Of a stretch of DNA of 64,000 nucleotides, positions 10,028-20,635 are shown in pieces (within the stretch, counting starts at the first letter, position 1; every line of letters begins with the position of its first letter). This DNA is from an uncultured Fibrobacter sp. GTDB taxonomy: Bacteria > Fibrobacterota > Fibrobacteria > Fibrobacterales > Fibrobacteraceae. The DNA lies in contig CAMJQW010000003.1 in assembly GCA_946408125.1 (NCBI GenBank), positions 1 to 64,000 of the forward strand, written 5' to 3'. Under the pieces are notes generated by a model. That model worked only from the letters and a program-made list of their open reading frames with translations, was not told where the DNA came from and did not search any database. The translations under genes and the position numbers were made by a program.

Positions 10028-10808
10028 CGTTCACCACCGGGATTACAATGGGACTATCATTCACACCGCCGGACAAAATCAACTTATTCGGAAGCGGGCT
10101 CACTTTCAAGTAAGGATCAAGCGAATTTTTCGTCTCAAAATTAACATCCAGAGCCTCAACAACAACCATACCGGAACCAACCTCCCAATTGCCCGCAGAG
10201 TCAATCCTCTTGAGAACCTTGCTAAGATCAATGGAAAGGGAAGCTCGATTTTTCTTACCATCCGAAACAGAAAAACTGATTTTTCCAGCCGCATCGGCGT
10301 AAATCGTATCCTTAATGACGATTGTGGTATCGCGTTTAATCCATTCGTCTCCTTTATAATACCCTTCCAGCGTAATCGCATTGACAGAATCTTTTGCACA
10401 ATTCAAGTTCATGACGGAAGGTACATAGGTATCACCTTTCATGAATTCAACTTCGCCCTGGAAATAGGAAATCAACGGTTTCATCTCGCCCGAATTTTCA
10501 TCCTTGACTTGCAGGGAAAGGAGCGATGCGTCCTTGAATCCAGAAATCGTTTTGTAATAGGTGCAACCGGTATTAGGCGAGCAATCACTAATCCGGGACT
10601 CCTCCAAGGTAAAACCGGAGAAGACGATTCCGCAACTTTTCGACTCGGCAACCACTCGACAAGACAGAGCGAATTCCAAACCGGCAAGGTCCGTAAGCAG
10701 CACCTCGTTTTCTTTTTCGTTGACCGTGGTGATGTAGGAATCACCACTGTTTGTGCTACAGGCGACAAACAATAAAAAAGAGAGCAATATGAAAGCAAGC
10801 TTTTTCAT
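10017..10808 (-). CDS. Putative lipoprotein of unknown function
   Basis: MKKLAFILLSFLLFVACSTNSGDS lipobox; start trimmed from 10982; overlaps the downstream gene by 11 nt. Confidence 0.75.
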   Translation of the reverse strand: MKKLAFILLSFLLFVACSTNSGDSYITTVNEKENEVLLTDLAGLEFALSCRVVAESKSCGIVFSGFTLEESRISDCSPNTGCTYYKTISGFKDASLLSLQVKDENSGEMKPLISYFQGEVEFMKGDTYVPSVMNLNCAKDSVNAITLEGYYKGDEWIKRDTTIVIKDTIYADAAGKISFSVSDGKKNRASLSIDLSKVLKRIDSAGNWEVGSGMVVVEALDVNFETKNSLDPYLKVSPLPNKLILSGGVNDSPIVIPVVNDAK

Positions 10809-10864
10809 CAAAAACAATATAAACTCATAATACACAAAAAGCAAATTCATTTGTAAAAATAAAA

Positions 10865-10895
10865 GGAAAACCCCGGCGCGAAGCCAGGGTTTTCC
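10865..10895 (-). terminator. Terminator of the rplM-rpsI operon
   Basis: GGAAAACCCcGGCgcgaaGCCaGGGTTTTCC inverted repeat 3' of rpsI, followed by a T-rich stretch on the minus strand. Confidence 0.85.
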
Positions 10896-10914
10896 GTAAA
10901 AGCAAATTCGCAGA

Positions 10915-11319
10915 TTAGCGCTTGCTGAACTGGAAGTGCTTACGAGCCTTCTTGCGGCCGAACTTCTTACGTTCAACGGCACGAGAGTCGCGAGTCATCA
11001 AGCCTTCCTTCTTGAGGGCCGGCTTGTCTTCGGCGTTGTTCGCGACGAGAGCGCGAGCGATGCCGAGACGGACAGCACCCATCTGGCCGGCGATTCCACC
11101 GCCGCGGGCGGTGACTTCGACGTCCCATTCTTCAGCGTTGCCGAGGATGGCAAACGGAAGGTTGGCGATCATGTTCTGCACTTCAGAATGGAAGTAATCC
11201 TTGAAATCACGACCATTGATTGTGCGCTTGCCGGAACCCGGCTTCAGGATCACAGCGGCGATAGCGTTCTTACGACGGCCAGTGCCGCGGTAGATCTTCT
11301 TATTTTTTGCGGTAGCGAT
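10915..11319 (-). CDS. rpsI: 30S ribosomal protein S9, probable ATC start
   Basis: Frame extends upstream of the tracked ORF: (I/M)ATAKNKKIYRGTGRRKNAIAAVILKPGSGKRTINGRDFKDYF; GGAGG eight nt before the ATC. Confidence 0.85.
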   Translation of the reverse strand: MATAKNKKIYRGTGRRKNAIAAVILKPGSGKRTINGRDFKDYFHSEVQNMIANLPFAILGNAEEWDVEVTARGGGIAGQMGAVRLGIARALVANNAEDKPALKKEGLMTRDSRAVERKKFGRKKARKHFQFSKR

Positions 11320-11340
11320 AGATTTATCCTCCGTTCTAAA

Positions 11341-11769
11341 TTACAAGTCTACGACTTCGGGATTCTGTGCTGCGTACGGGTGTTCGGCGCCAGCAAAGAT
11401 TTTGAGTTTCTTGACCATCTTGTGACCGAGAGCGCTGTGAGGAAGCATACCCCAGATAGCAGCGGTCAGCGGGGCGGTCGGATCCTTAGCCATGAGGTCG
11501 GCAAAGTTGATCCAGCGTTCGCCGGCGATGTGACCGGTGTGATGGAAGTATTCCTTCTGCAGGTTCTTGTTGCCAGTAACAGCAACCTTGTCGGCGTTGA
11601 TGACAACAACGAAGTCACCAGTGTCGACGTTCGGGGAATAGATGGCCTTGTGCTTGCCCATGAGGAGACGAGCAACTTCGCTTGCAACGCGTCCCATGGG
11701 TTTTTCCGCTGCATCCACAAGCTTCCACTTGCGGGAGACGGACTTCGGGTTTACCGTAATGGTCTTCAT
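11341..11769 (-). CDS. rplM: 50S ribosomal protein L13
   Basis: KWKLVDAAEKPMGRVASEVARLLMGKHKAIYSPNVDTGDFVVVINADKVAVTGNK. Confidence 0.98.
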   Translation of the reverse strand: MKTITVNPKSVSRKWKLVDAAEKPMGRVASEVARLLMGKHKAIYSPNVDTGDFVVVINADKVAVTGNKNLQKEYFHHTGHIAGERWINFADLMAKDPTAPLTAAIWGMLPHSALGHKMVKKLKIFAGAEHPYAAQNPEVVDL

Positions 11770-11995
11770 GTAAATCCTCTAGTTAATTTTCCGGAGCAAC
11801 CCTTTGCCCCGTGAAAGTGGAACAAATATAGACGGTTTTGGCTAGCCCTGCAAGGATAAAAAATCACTTTTTTGACAAAAAGCCCGAAAAATAAGGCTTT
11901 ATCACTATATTAATTATATCAATTAGTATAATTATATTAATATTTTGGTTACGCCGGTGCGAAAGCCTCGCCCTTTTCGGGCCGGTATCCGCCCC

Positions 11996-13063
11996 CTAGG
12001 ACTTGTTCCCCTTCGGACGGTTCTTGCGCATGAACGCGAGCGCATGGCTCCGGCGGCGGGCCGTCTCCTGGAGGTTCACCGCCTCGTCGTATTCGTCCAC
12101 GATTTCGCGGCCGAGGATTTCCTCGAGCACGTCTTCCAAGCTCACGATACCCGCGATGGCACCGAACTCGTCGACTACGCCGACCATGTGTCCGCGTTGC
12201 TTCAAAAAGCGGAGCAGCAGGTTTTCGAGAGAGACGCTGTCGGGAATCAGCTGGAGCGGGCGCATGAGCTTGCGGAGCTTCACGTCGCGATGCCCCTCGG
12301 CCAGCTGGTTGTAGGCATCGCGGCGCAGTACGATGCCAATCCATTCATCCTTATTCTTGCCGTACAGCGGGATGCGGGAGAAAGGCCAGTTTCCGCGTTC
12401 GTCGAGCGTCTCGCCGATGGACTTGTCTGCGGGGAGGCTGAACACGACATGCCTAGGCGTCATCACCTTGCGGGCCGTCACTGACTTTAGCGCGAGGATA
12501 TTCTTGATGACGGATGCCTGATGTTTGTCGATAACCTCTTCGCGGAGGCCAAGACTCACAAGACTGTTGATGTCTTCGACGCTCACTTCCTTCTTCTCTT
12601 CGTCCTGGTGCGTCCAGTGCTTGGTGAGCGTGAGGCAGAGCCAGATGATTCCGGTCCAGCCGAGAATCTTGGTAATGTAGAAGAACGGAACCGCCACGAG
12701 CGGGGCGGCAATCTTCGCCTGCTTCACGCCGAGCGTCTTCGGAGTGATTTCGCCGAATAGCAAAATGAGAATCGTAAGGATAATCGGGAGGGCCATCGCC
12801 GCCGTGGGCGAAAGGCGCTTGACCGCGAGTGCCGTAGCAAGAGACGCGCCTACCGTATTGGCGACCGTATTCACTACGAGCACCGAGGCGATATAGCGGT
12901 CGATGTTCTCCTTCACGTGCATCAGGTAGCGCGCCGTGAACTTCTTCTGCTTGCGCAGGTACTCGACCGTAGACGGCGGGACGCTATAAAAAGAAGCTTC
13001 CGTCACGGAGCAGAACGCCGATATGGCAAGGCACGCAAGGACTGTAAGAACAATAGGGAGCAT
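11996..13063 (-). CDS. CNNM/CorC (HlyC-type) transmembrane protein with CBS domains
   Basis: DUF21-like membrane domain with EITPKTLGVKQA; CBS region VMTPRHVVFSLPADKSIGETLDERG; DEFGAIAGIVSLEDVLEEILG. Confidence 0.93.
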   Translation of the reverse strand: MLPIVLTVLACLAISAFCSVTEASFYSVPPSTVEYLRKQKKFTARYLMHVKENIDRYIASVLVVNTVANTVGASLATALAVKRLSPTAAMALPIILTILILLFGEITPKTLGVKQAKIAAPLVAVPFFYITKILGWTGIIWLCLTLTKHWTHQDEEKKEVSVEDINSLVSLGLREEVIDKHQASVIKNILALKSVTARKVMTPRHVVFSLPADKSIGETLDERGNWPFSRIPLYGKNKDEWIGIVLRRDAYNQLAEGHRDVKLRKLMRPLQLIPDSVSLENLLLRFLKQRGHMVGVVDEFGAIAGIVSLEDVLEEILGREIVDEYDEAVNLQETARRRSHALAFMRKNRPKGNKS

Positions 13064-13067
13064 GTGG

Positions 13068-15374
13068 TTAGTTGGTTTCTCCTAGCAATTCGGGGGCGAT
13101 GGCCCAGAAGCGGGTCTGCTCGAAGTCAATCACGTAGTCAACAAGCGCTTGCGGGCTCGGCACCAGGAAATCGGAACCGGTATTGATCTGCACGAGTTCG
13201 ATGTCCGTCGACTCGCCGATACCCGCCATCTTGCGGACCGCAGCGAGCGCGTCGTCGAGGCCGCCGATTTCGTGAACGAGACCGGCCTCGTGCGCCTTGT
13301 ATCCCGCCATCACGCGGCCGCCGCCGTAAGCGGTATCGACCTTCGCCTGCGGGATTCCCGTCGCCTTCGATACGACTCCCGTAAAGCGTTCATAAAAGTC
13401 ATCCATGTATTCCTGCAAGGCGCCCTTTTCCTCGTCCGTCCACGGACGAGAGAATGATTCAGCATCCGAATGGCCATGCGTCTTGACGAATTCGGGGCGC
13501 ACGCCGACCTTCTGCATGAGCCCGCTCAAGTCAACCTTGCCGCCATAGATGCCGATGCTTCCGACGATGGAATAGCTTTCCGCGAAGATGGAATCTGCGC
13601 CGCAGGCGATGTAGTAAGCACCCGAAGCTCCCATGCTCCCGATGCTCGCCACCACGGGTATTCCCTGCTCGCTCACATTTCGGAGTGCATGCCAGATCTT
13701 GTCGGAAGCGATGGCGCTGCCGCCCGGCGACGAAATGCGCACCAAAAGCGCCTGCGCACCGGACGAGGCCAACTTGCGCAAGCTTTCAGTCACGGAATGT
13801 TCCATGCCGTTATCAATCGTCCCGTCGATATTGAGGAGGGCGACCTCGGCACGGTGCGCCCAGCTCTCGTCGAACATCCTGCGTTCGCCGGGCGTCCATG
13901 TGCGGAACCTTGCGCGCGGAACGTCAAGATCGAAGAACGTCTTGAGCGCGTATGCGGGCACCTGATCGATGTACAATGCGGTATCGATAAGCCCTGCACT
14001 TATGGCGTGCTTGGCCGAGACCAGCGGGACCTCGGCGAGCGAATCCAGCTGCGCCATGCGGTGCTCCACACCGCGAACCGCGCCACCGCGGTTCAGGGCC
14101 ACGGTCGTATTCACGACCTTCCACAAGTCCTTGTAGAGCCCCTCGATATTGCCCCGCGCCTCCTTGGACATGGAATCGGCCACGTAGGGCTCTACGGCCG
14201 ACTTGTAGGCCCCATGGCGCAGGAATTCCACCTTCACGCCGAGCTTGTCTAAAAGCCCCTTGTAGAACAGCGAGGACCCGCCGATGCCGCGCCACGCGAA
14301 GTGGGCCGAAGGCTCGACGACGATGCGGTCGGCGGCGGAGGCGGCAAAAAGCACCGAGGGACGCACGTCATCCACGTACGCGATAGTCTTGCCACCGCGC
14401 GCCCTGTGCCTGCGGATGAGCCGCGCGATTTCGCCGGAGATTCCCAGATTGCCCTTGTATCCGGAGAAATCGAGGATCACGAGTCCGCAAGCGGGATCGT
14501 TCAGCAAATGTTCAAAGAGGTTGCGCACCTTCAAAATGCCGATGGAGTTCTGGCGGAAAAAGGCGAACTTCTCCTCGACTTCCGAGACCTGCATGTCGAG
14601 CGGAACACGCACGATCTGCGCCGAGAGGGACGCGTGCGGGTTACGCGAGCGGTGGAAGCCCCACGAACCGCCCTTGGGCAGGTAATCGTCGAACACCTTC
14701 ACCGAGAGGTCGTTGTAACCGCCGAAAGACGTGGATACCGTAAGCGTGTACTCGTCATCATCGCCATAGACGGGCATCTTGAATCCGACGCGGAAGTTGT
14801 AGAGTTCCAGTTCCAAAAGAATCCTGTGCTCTTCCCAATCTTCCAAGTCGTAGCTCACGCCGAAATTGCGGCCGAGGCGAACCGTCGCACCGACGTTATG
14901 CACGCGCTCCATGGACTCGGGCCCCACATAAAGCAAGTTGTCGCAGGAATACCCGAGCGAAAGCGTACGGAACGGGCGGATCATCGCGCCCATGGAATAC
15001 ATCCATTCCGTCCCGCGGAATGCGGAACTCCGGAATGCGGAGATGCGGCTACCTAAAAAAATGTATCGGTCCAGCAAGTCTCGCGAATGCGTCAAGTGCC
15101 AGCGCGATTCGTCAAAACCGTCACCATCCTGGAGATTCTCGAAAGAGGCGCCCCAACGATTCAGATTGCCTCCCACAGATACCGTAGAAAGGCCATCGTC
15201 GTACTCGTAGGCGCCGAGCGCTCCCCACGAATCAAAAGCGGAAAGTCCCGCAGGGTTACCGAAAAGCCCGTGGTCGCCTTCCAGCGACACAAAGCGGGAT
15301 TCGCCCGGCAGATACGCAAACACGGCGGAAGAAACCGCCAAAATAGCGACAGCAAACTTATTCATCGTAAACAT
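13068..15374 (-). CDS. sppA: Signal peptide peptidase SppA-like (S49) with N-terminal outer-membrane beta-barrel-like domain
   Basis: [55 protein letters not shown]-terminal [10 protein letters not shown] and repeated beta-strand-like segments. Confidence 0.88.
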   Translation of the reverse strand: MFTMNKFAVAILAVSSAVFAYLPGESRFVSLEGDHGLFGNPAGLSAFDSWGALGAYEYDDGLSTVSVGGNLNRWGASFENLQDGDGFDESRWHLTHSRDLLDRYIFLGSRISAFRSSAFRGTEWMYSMGAMIRPFRTLSLGYSCDNLLYVGPESMERVHNVGATVRLGRNFGVSYDLEDWEEHRILLELELYNFRVGFKMPVYGDDDEYTLTVSTSFGGYNDLSVKVFDDYLPKGGSWGFHRSRNPHASLSAQIVRVPLDMQVSEVEEKFAFFRQNSIGILKVRNLFEHLLNDPACGLVILDFSGYKGNLGISGEIARLIRRHRARGGKTIAYVDDVRPSVLFAASAADRIVVEPSAHFAWRGIGGSSLFYKGLLDKLGVKVEFLRHGAYKSAVEPYVADSMSKEARGNIEGLYKDLWKVVNTTVALNRGGAVRGVEHRMAQLDSLAEVPLVSAKHAISAGLIDTALYIDQVPAYALKTFFDLDVPRARFRTWTPGERRMFDESWAHRAEVALLNIDGTIDNGMEHSVTESLRKLASSGAQALLVRISSPGGSAIASDKIWHALRNVSEQGIPVVASIGSMGASGAYYIACGADSIFAESYSIVGSIGIYGGKVDLSGLMQKVGVRPEFVKTHGHSDAESFSRPWTDEEKGALQEYMDDFYERFTGVVSKATGIPQAKVDTAYGGGRVMAGYKAHEAGLVHEIGGLDDALAAVRKMAGIGESTDIELVQINTGSDFLVPSPQALVDYVIDFEQTRFWAIAPELLGETN

Positions 15375-15420
15375 ATTAGAAAAATTTTATATTTGATGTA
15401 ATTGACAAAGAACCAAACCG

Positions 15421-16437
15421 ATGGACAAATCGCTTACCATAATCATCCCGACATACAACATGGAAAGGTATCTGGAAAAATGCCTGTCCTCGCTGGTCGT
15501 CGACCCGGAAGCGATGGGGCGCCTGGAAGTCCTCGTCGTGATTGACGGCGCCACGGACCGCTCCGAAGAAATCGCCCGCAGGTTTGAATCGGCACATCCC
15601 GAAACTTTCCGTGTCATCAGCAAGGAAAACGGCAATTACGGTTCGTGCATCAACCGCGGCCTCCAGGAAGCCCGCGGGAAGTACGTGAAAATCCTCGATG
15701 CCGACGATAGCGCCGAAAGCAAGAATCTCGAAGAGTTCGTCAAGTTCCTCGGCGAGACAGACGTGGACCTCGTCATCACCGATTACAGGAAAGTGGGCGA
15801 AGACGGCGGAGTCGTCGAAAGTCCGAAATTTTACGCCCCCGCAGGCAAGGACCTGCCCTTCGCAGAAATCGATCCGAAGCTCTCGATGGAAATGCACATG
15901 GTCGCCTACAAGGCGGAGAACCTCCGCAAAATCGGATACAGGCAGACCGAGAAAGTTTCGTACACCGACCAGGAATGGATTTTCACGCCGATGACGACCG
16001 TCGAGACGTTCCGCTATGTCGATACGGTCGTCTACAACTACCTCTGGGGACGCGAAGGACAGACCATGGACGAGAAGGTCGTCGCGAAATCGCAGGACCA
16101 GCTGATGAAAGTGTGCATGGCGATGGCCCGCACGTTCGAATCGACGGACACCGACAGCATACACCGCGCCTACCTGCAGGAACGCCTCCACAAGAACCTG
16201 CTGCGCATCTACAGGAATGCCCTGTTGCGGAGCATCGTGAGCGACTTGGATCCGCTCGCCCAGTTTGATTCAGAACTCAAGCGCACGAGCCCGACCATGT
16301 ACAAGGTGACGGGCAGCTACATGCTCAACCACGTATTCCCCTACGTGAAGCTGTGGCGCATTTTCAGATACAAGCGCACCCCCGCTCCATTGCGCAGGAT
16401 TTACACCGGATGCAAGTCCGTGAGGAAACTCAAGTAA
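15421..16437 (+). CDS. Glycosyltransferase family 2
   Basis: LTIIIPTYNMERYLEKCLSSL...VVIDGATDRSEEIARRF...ILDADDS. Confidence 0.92.
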   Translation: MDKSLTIIIPTYNMERYLEKCLSSLVVDPEAMGRLEVLVVIDGATDRSEEIARRFESAHPETFRVISKENGNYGSCINRGLQEARGKYVKILDADDSAESKNLEEFVKFLGETDVDLVITDYRKVGEDGGVVESPKFYAPAGKDLPFAEIDPKLSMEMHMVAYKAENLRKIGYRQTEKVSYTDQEWIFTPMTTVETFRYVDTVVYNYLWGREGQTMDEKVVAKSQDQLMKVCMAMARTFESTDTDSIHRAYLQERLHKNLLRIYRNALLRSIVSDLDPLAQFDSELKRTSPTMYKVTGSYMLNHVFPYVKLWRIFRYKRTPAPLRRIYTGCKSVRKLK

Positions 16438-16438
16438 C

Positions 16439-17338
16439 ATGGACATGCACGAAGAAATACGCAACGGCTACACCGTGACGGCGCAGATGAAGCGCGTATG
16501 GGCCATCCAGATGGACATGGCCAAAAAGCTCATCGAGGTGTGCGATCGGAACGGGCTCAAGGTATGGGCGGCAAGCGGCACGCTCCTCGGCTGCGTTCGC
16601 GACCGCGGGTTCATTCCCTGGGACGACGATATCGACATGGTGATGCTCCGCGACGACTACGACAAGCTCGTATTCATCGCCGAAAAGGAATTCACGCACC
16701 CGTACTTTTTCCAGACGGCATACAGCGAGAAAGCCCCGTACCCGAGAGAGCACGCCCAGATGCGTTACGCCAATACGGCGGCCATCCTCCCCTACGACAT
16801 CTCCGCCGATTTCGACCAGAGCATATTCATCGACATCTTCGTGATGGACGGCGTTCCCGAAAGCGACGTAGAGCTTTCGCACCTGCTTAACCGTATAAAC
16901 AAAATCAAGTTCTATCTGCAAAAGAAGACCTTCGGGTACAGGGCCCGCATCGGCGCGCCATCCACGTGGATCAAGTGGGCAAAGCTCAAGCTGCATTTCC
17001 TTTTCCACTCGTTTTTGGCTACGTACAGGTCGCTCGAAAACGAGCTCCGCAAGCAACCCGTGGAAAAGAGCAGGTTCGTCACGAAAATCGGAATCTTCAG
17101 CAACATGCAGTACGTGACCACGCGGAAGCTCGATCGCGAGTGGTACAAGGAAACCATCTACATGCCGTTCGAAGATATGCAGATGCCCGTGCCGGTCGGA
17201 TACGATAAGGTTCTTACCACGCTGTACGGCGACTACATGAAACCCGCGAAGGCACCTGCCGTGCATGGCGGATTCGCGGTCCTCGACACCGAACATTCCT
17301 ACAAGGATTACTTGGAAACATGCCGGAAGAAAGCCTAA
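16439..17338 (+). CDS. LicD family protein (phosphocholine/phosphoryl-transferase-like)
   Basis: LKVWAASGTLLGCVRDRGFIPWDDDIDMVMLRDDYDKL. Confidence 0.93.
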   Translation: MDMHEEIRNGYTVTAQMKRVWAIQMDMAKKLIEVCDRNGLKVWAASGTLLGCVRDRGFIPWDDDIDMVMLRDDYDKLVFIAEKEFTHPYFFQTAYSEKAPYPREHAQMRYANTAAILPYDISADFDQSIFIDIFVMDGVPESDVELSHLLNRINKIKFYLQKKTFGYRARIGAPSTWIKWAKLKLHFLFHSFLATYRSLENELRKQPVEKSRFVTKIGIFSNMQYVTTRKLDREWYKETIYMPFEDMQMPVPVGYDKVLTTLYGDYMKPAKAPAVHGGFAVLDTEHSYKDYLETCRKKA

Positions 17339-18777
17339 AGAAAAAAGTCGTCGGCGGCATGGCCTGGACCGGAGTCGAGAAGATCGTCAGCAAGGCGGTC
17401 AACTTCGTCATAGGCATCGCACTCGCCCGCATGCTCGCCCCTACGGATTACGGCGTCATCGGCATGCTCGCCATATTCATCGCTGTCGCGAACACGTTCA
17501 CCGACAGCGGGCTTTCGAACGCGCTCATCCAGAAGCAGGACCGTACCGAGAAGGACTTCTGCACCATTTTCTATTTCAATATCGTCGTAGCGCTCGCCTT
17601 CTATGCGGGACTGTTCTTCGCATCGCCCTACATCGCGAAGTTCTACAACATGCCCATCCTCGAAGACGTGACGAAGGTCGTGGCGCTTTCGCTCGTGATT
17701 ACCGGGTTTACCGCGGTGCAGCGCACAAGGCTCACGATCGATCTCAGGTTCCAGACGCAGGCGCTCATTTCCGTCATCAGCATCCTCGTGACCGGAGCCG
17801 TCGGGCTCACGCTTGCATTCTTCGGGTGGGGCGTCTGGGCGCTCGTATTCCAGGCGCTCGCCGGACAGCTGGTATCCTCGGTGTGCATCTGGTACTGTTC
17901 GCGCTGGATGCCCAAGCTCATGTTCTCGAAGGAATCCTTCAAGTCACTCTTCGGGTTCGGTTCGAAGCTCCTGTGCTCGAGCCTCATCAACACCGTGTAC
18001 GGGAACCTCTACACGCTCGTGATAGGCAAGGCTTTCTCGCCCGCGGACGTCGGGTACTACAACAGGGGCAACGAGTACGCGATGCTGCCTACGCAGGCGC
18101 TGCAGGACATGGCGCTGAAGGTGAACTTCCCCGTGCTCGCGAAGATGCAGGACGACAACGATAGGCTCTTGCGCGCCTACCGCAAGCTGCTGCGCACGCC
18201 GCTGTTCCTGCTTTATCCTGTGCTTACGACCATCGCCGTTATCGGCGAACCGCTCATCGAAATCATGATCGGGCCCAAGTGGCTGCCCTGCGTGCCGTTG
18301 CTGCAGGTGCTCTGCTTCGGGTACATGTTCTCGCCCCTCACCCACATCAACCTGAACCTGCTATATGTGAAGGGACGTACCGACCTCGTGCTCAAGTTGG
18401 AATTGATGAAGAAGCCCATCGGGTTTACCATCCTGTTCGCGACACTTCCCTTCGGCATTTACGCCATGGTCATCGGAAAGGCCGCCTACGAGTTCATCGC
18501 ATTCTCGTTCAACTGCTACTACACCGGGAAGATTCTCGGCTACGGCGAGCTAAAGCAGCTGAAGGTCCTGCTGCCGGTATTTGCGCAGATTGGTATCATG
18601 GGCATAGTCACGCACTTCGCCATCACGCCTTTTGACGGGAGCGTCGCCAAGGTGGCCGTGGGCATCGTCACCGCCGCGGTCGTGTATTTCGGAATCGCCG
18701 CCCTCATCAAGGACGAGAGTTTTGCGGATATCAAGGGGATAATCGGAGAGAAATTCGGGCGGAAAGGCACGAAATAA
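17320..18777 (+). CDS. Polysaccharide flippase (WzxC/MOP family)
   Basis: KKVVGGMAWTGVEKIVSKAVNFVIGIALARMLAPTDYGVIGMLAIFIAVANTFTDSGLSNALIQ. Confidence 0.92.
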   Translation: MPEESLKKKVVGGMAWTGVEKIVSKAVNFVIGIALARMLAPTDYGVIGMLAIFIAVANTFTDSGLSNALIQKQDRTEKDFCTIFYFNIVVALAFYAGLFFASPYIAKFYNMPILEDVTKVVALSLVITGFTAVQRTRLTIDLRFQTQALISVISILVTGAVGLTLAFFGWGVWALVFQALAGQLVSSVCIWYCSRWMPKLMFSKESFKSLFGFGSKLLCSSLINTVYGNLYTLVIGKAFSPADVGYYNRGNEYAMLPTQALQDMALKVNFPVLAKMQDDNDRLLRAYRKLLRTPLFLLYPVLTTIAVIGEPLIEIMIGPKWLPCVPLLQVLCFGYMFSPLTHINLNLLYVKGRTDLVLKLELMKKPIGFTILFATLPFGIYAMVIGKAAYEFIAFSFNCYYTGKILGYGELKQLKVLLPVFAQIGIMGIVTHFAITPFDGSVAKVAVGIVTAAVVYFGIAALIKDESFADIKGIIGEKFGRKGTK

Positions 18778-18813
18778 AATTAGATTGAAGATATAAATGG
18801 AGACAGTGACACA

Positions 18814-20634
18814 ATGCAAGCAATAATACTCGCTGCCGGAATGGGCAAACGCCTCGGGGAATACACCAAGAACAACACGAAGTGCATGGTTCCCGTGAAC
18901 GGCGTGCCACTGATCGACCGCACCCTGCGTCAACTGGGCGAACTCAATCTCAACCGGATTGTCGTTGTCACCGGGTACGAAGGCCAGAAACTGAAGGATT
19001 ACATCGAATCGCACCACAAGGGCACCAAAATCGAATACGTAAACAACCCGATTTACGACAAGACGAACAACATCTTCTCGCTGGCTCTCGCCAAGGACAA
19101 GCTCGCGGAAGACGATTCCCTGCTCATCGAATCGGACCTCATTTTCGAAGATGGAATTTTCGAGACCCTCGCGAAGCACCCGTTCCCGAACCTCGCGCTC
19201 GTCGCCAAGTACGAAAGCTGGATGGACGGGACCATGGTGAAAATCGACGACGAAAACAACATCGTGAACTTCATCACCAAGGACGCGTTCAACTACAAGG
19301 AATCCGGCCAGTACTACAAGACCGCGAACACCTACAAGTTCAGCAAGGAATTCGCCGCCAGCAAGTACGTACCGTTCCTCGAAGCCTACTGCAAGGCGGT
19401 CGGCAACAACGAATACTACGAAAACGTATTGCGCGTCATCACCTTCCTTGGCTGTCATGACCTAAAGGCACTGTCCATCACCGGGAAAAAATGGTATGAA
19501 ATCGACGACAAGCAAGATCTCGATATCGCGGAAGCGCTGTTTGCCGAAGAGAAGGACGTCATCCGCAAGTACTACGGGCGCTACGGCGGATACTGGCGAT
19601 TCCCAGAGATGCTTGACTACTGTTACCTAGTAAATCCCTATTTCAATGAGTCAAAAATCATTGCGGAGATGGAAGCCAACTTCCGCACACTTGCCTCAGA
19701 ATACCCTTCCGGAATGAAGGTGAATACGTTGCTCGCCAGCAAGTGCTGGAGCATACGCGAGGACTGGATTATTCCGGGAAACGGTGCCGCGGAGCTCATC
19801 AAGGCACTGATGGAACAACTGCCCGGGACGCTCGGCATCATCCGCCCGACATTCGAGGAATACCCGAACAGGCGCCGCCCGGAATCGCTCGTGACCTTCG
19901 TGCCGAAGAACAGCGACTACCGCTATACTGCAGACGACCTTATCGATTTCTTTAGCAAGAACCACGCCGACAGCGTCCTGCTCATCAACCCGGACAATCC
20001 TTCGGGCAACTTCATCCCGTTTGGCGATTTACTTAGGCTTGCCACATGGGCCGAAGAACAACGTGTTCAACTAATTGTAGACGAAAGTTTCGTAGATTTT
20101 TCCATTGACTTCAAGACGAATACCCTTCTCAAGAACGACATTCTGGAAAAATTTCCACATCTCTTCGTCATGAAAAGCATTTCTAAGAGCTATGGTATTC
20201 CCGGCATCCGCCTAGGAATTCTATGCAGTTCTAATGCCGCACTCATCCAAAAAATCAAGCAATACGTAAGCATCTGGAACATCAACAGTTTCGCCGAATT
20301 CTTCATGCAGATTTACAACAAGTACGAGAAGGATTACCTGCGCGCCTGCGAAAAGTTTATCGACACTCGCAAGGAGTTTGAAAAGGAACTCCGCCAAATT
20401 CCGTTCTTACGGACAATGCCATCGCAAGCGAATTTCTTCCTCTGCGAAGTTCTCCCCCCATTTACCGCAAACAAGCTTGTCATCACGATGCTTAAGAGAT
20501 TCGACATTCTCATGCGTGACTGCAGCGGCAAGAAAGGCTTACAAGACAAACAATACATGAGGATTGCCGTCCGAAGCCGCGAGGACAACAAGCGCCTCAT
20601 AACCGCCCTAAACGGGCTTGGAAGGGGCGCATAA
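18814..20634 (+). CDS. Bifunctional protein: LicC-like nucleotidyltransferase fused to class I/II PLP aminotransferase or decarboxylase
   Basis: N-terminal MQAIILAAGMGKRLGEYTKNNTKCMVPVNGVPLI; C-terminal NPDNPSGNFIP, VDESFVDF, KSISKSYGIPGIRLGIL (PLP Lys). Confidence 0.9.
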   Translation: MQAIILAAGMGKRLGEYTKNNTKCMVPVNGVPLIDRTLRQLGELNLNRIVVVTGYEGQKLKDYIESHHKGTKIEYVNNPIYDKTNNIFSLALAKDKLAEDDSLLIESDLIFEDGIFETLAKHPFPNLALVAKYESWMDGTMVKIDDENNIVNFITKDAFNYKESGQYYKTANTYKFSKEFAASKYVPFLEAYCKAVGNNEYYENVLRVITFLGCHDLKALSITGKKWYEIDDKQDLDIAEALFAEEKDVIRKYYGRYGGYWRFPEMLDYCYLVNPYFNESKIIAEMEANFRTLASEYPSGMKVNTLLASKCWSIREDWIIPGNGAAELIKALMEQLPGTLGIIRPTFEEYPNRRRPESLVTFVPKNSDYRYTADDLIDFFSKNHADSVLLINPDNPSGNFIPFGDLLRLATWAEEQRVQLIVDESFVDFSIDFKTNTLLKNDILEKFPHLFVMKSISKSYGIPGIRLGILCSSNAALIQKIKQYVSIWNINSFAEFFMQIYNKYEKDYLRACEKFIDTRKEFEKELRQIPFLRTMPSQANFFLCEVLPPFTANKLVITMLKRFDILMRDCSGKKGLQDKQYMRIAVRSREDNKRLITALNGLGRGA

Positions 20635-20635
20635 A

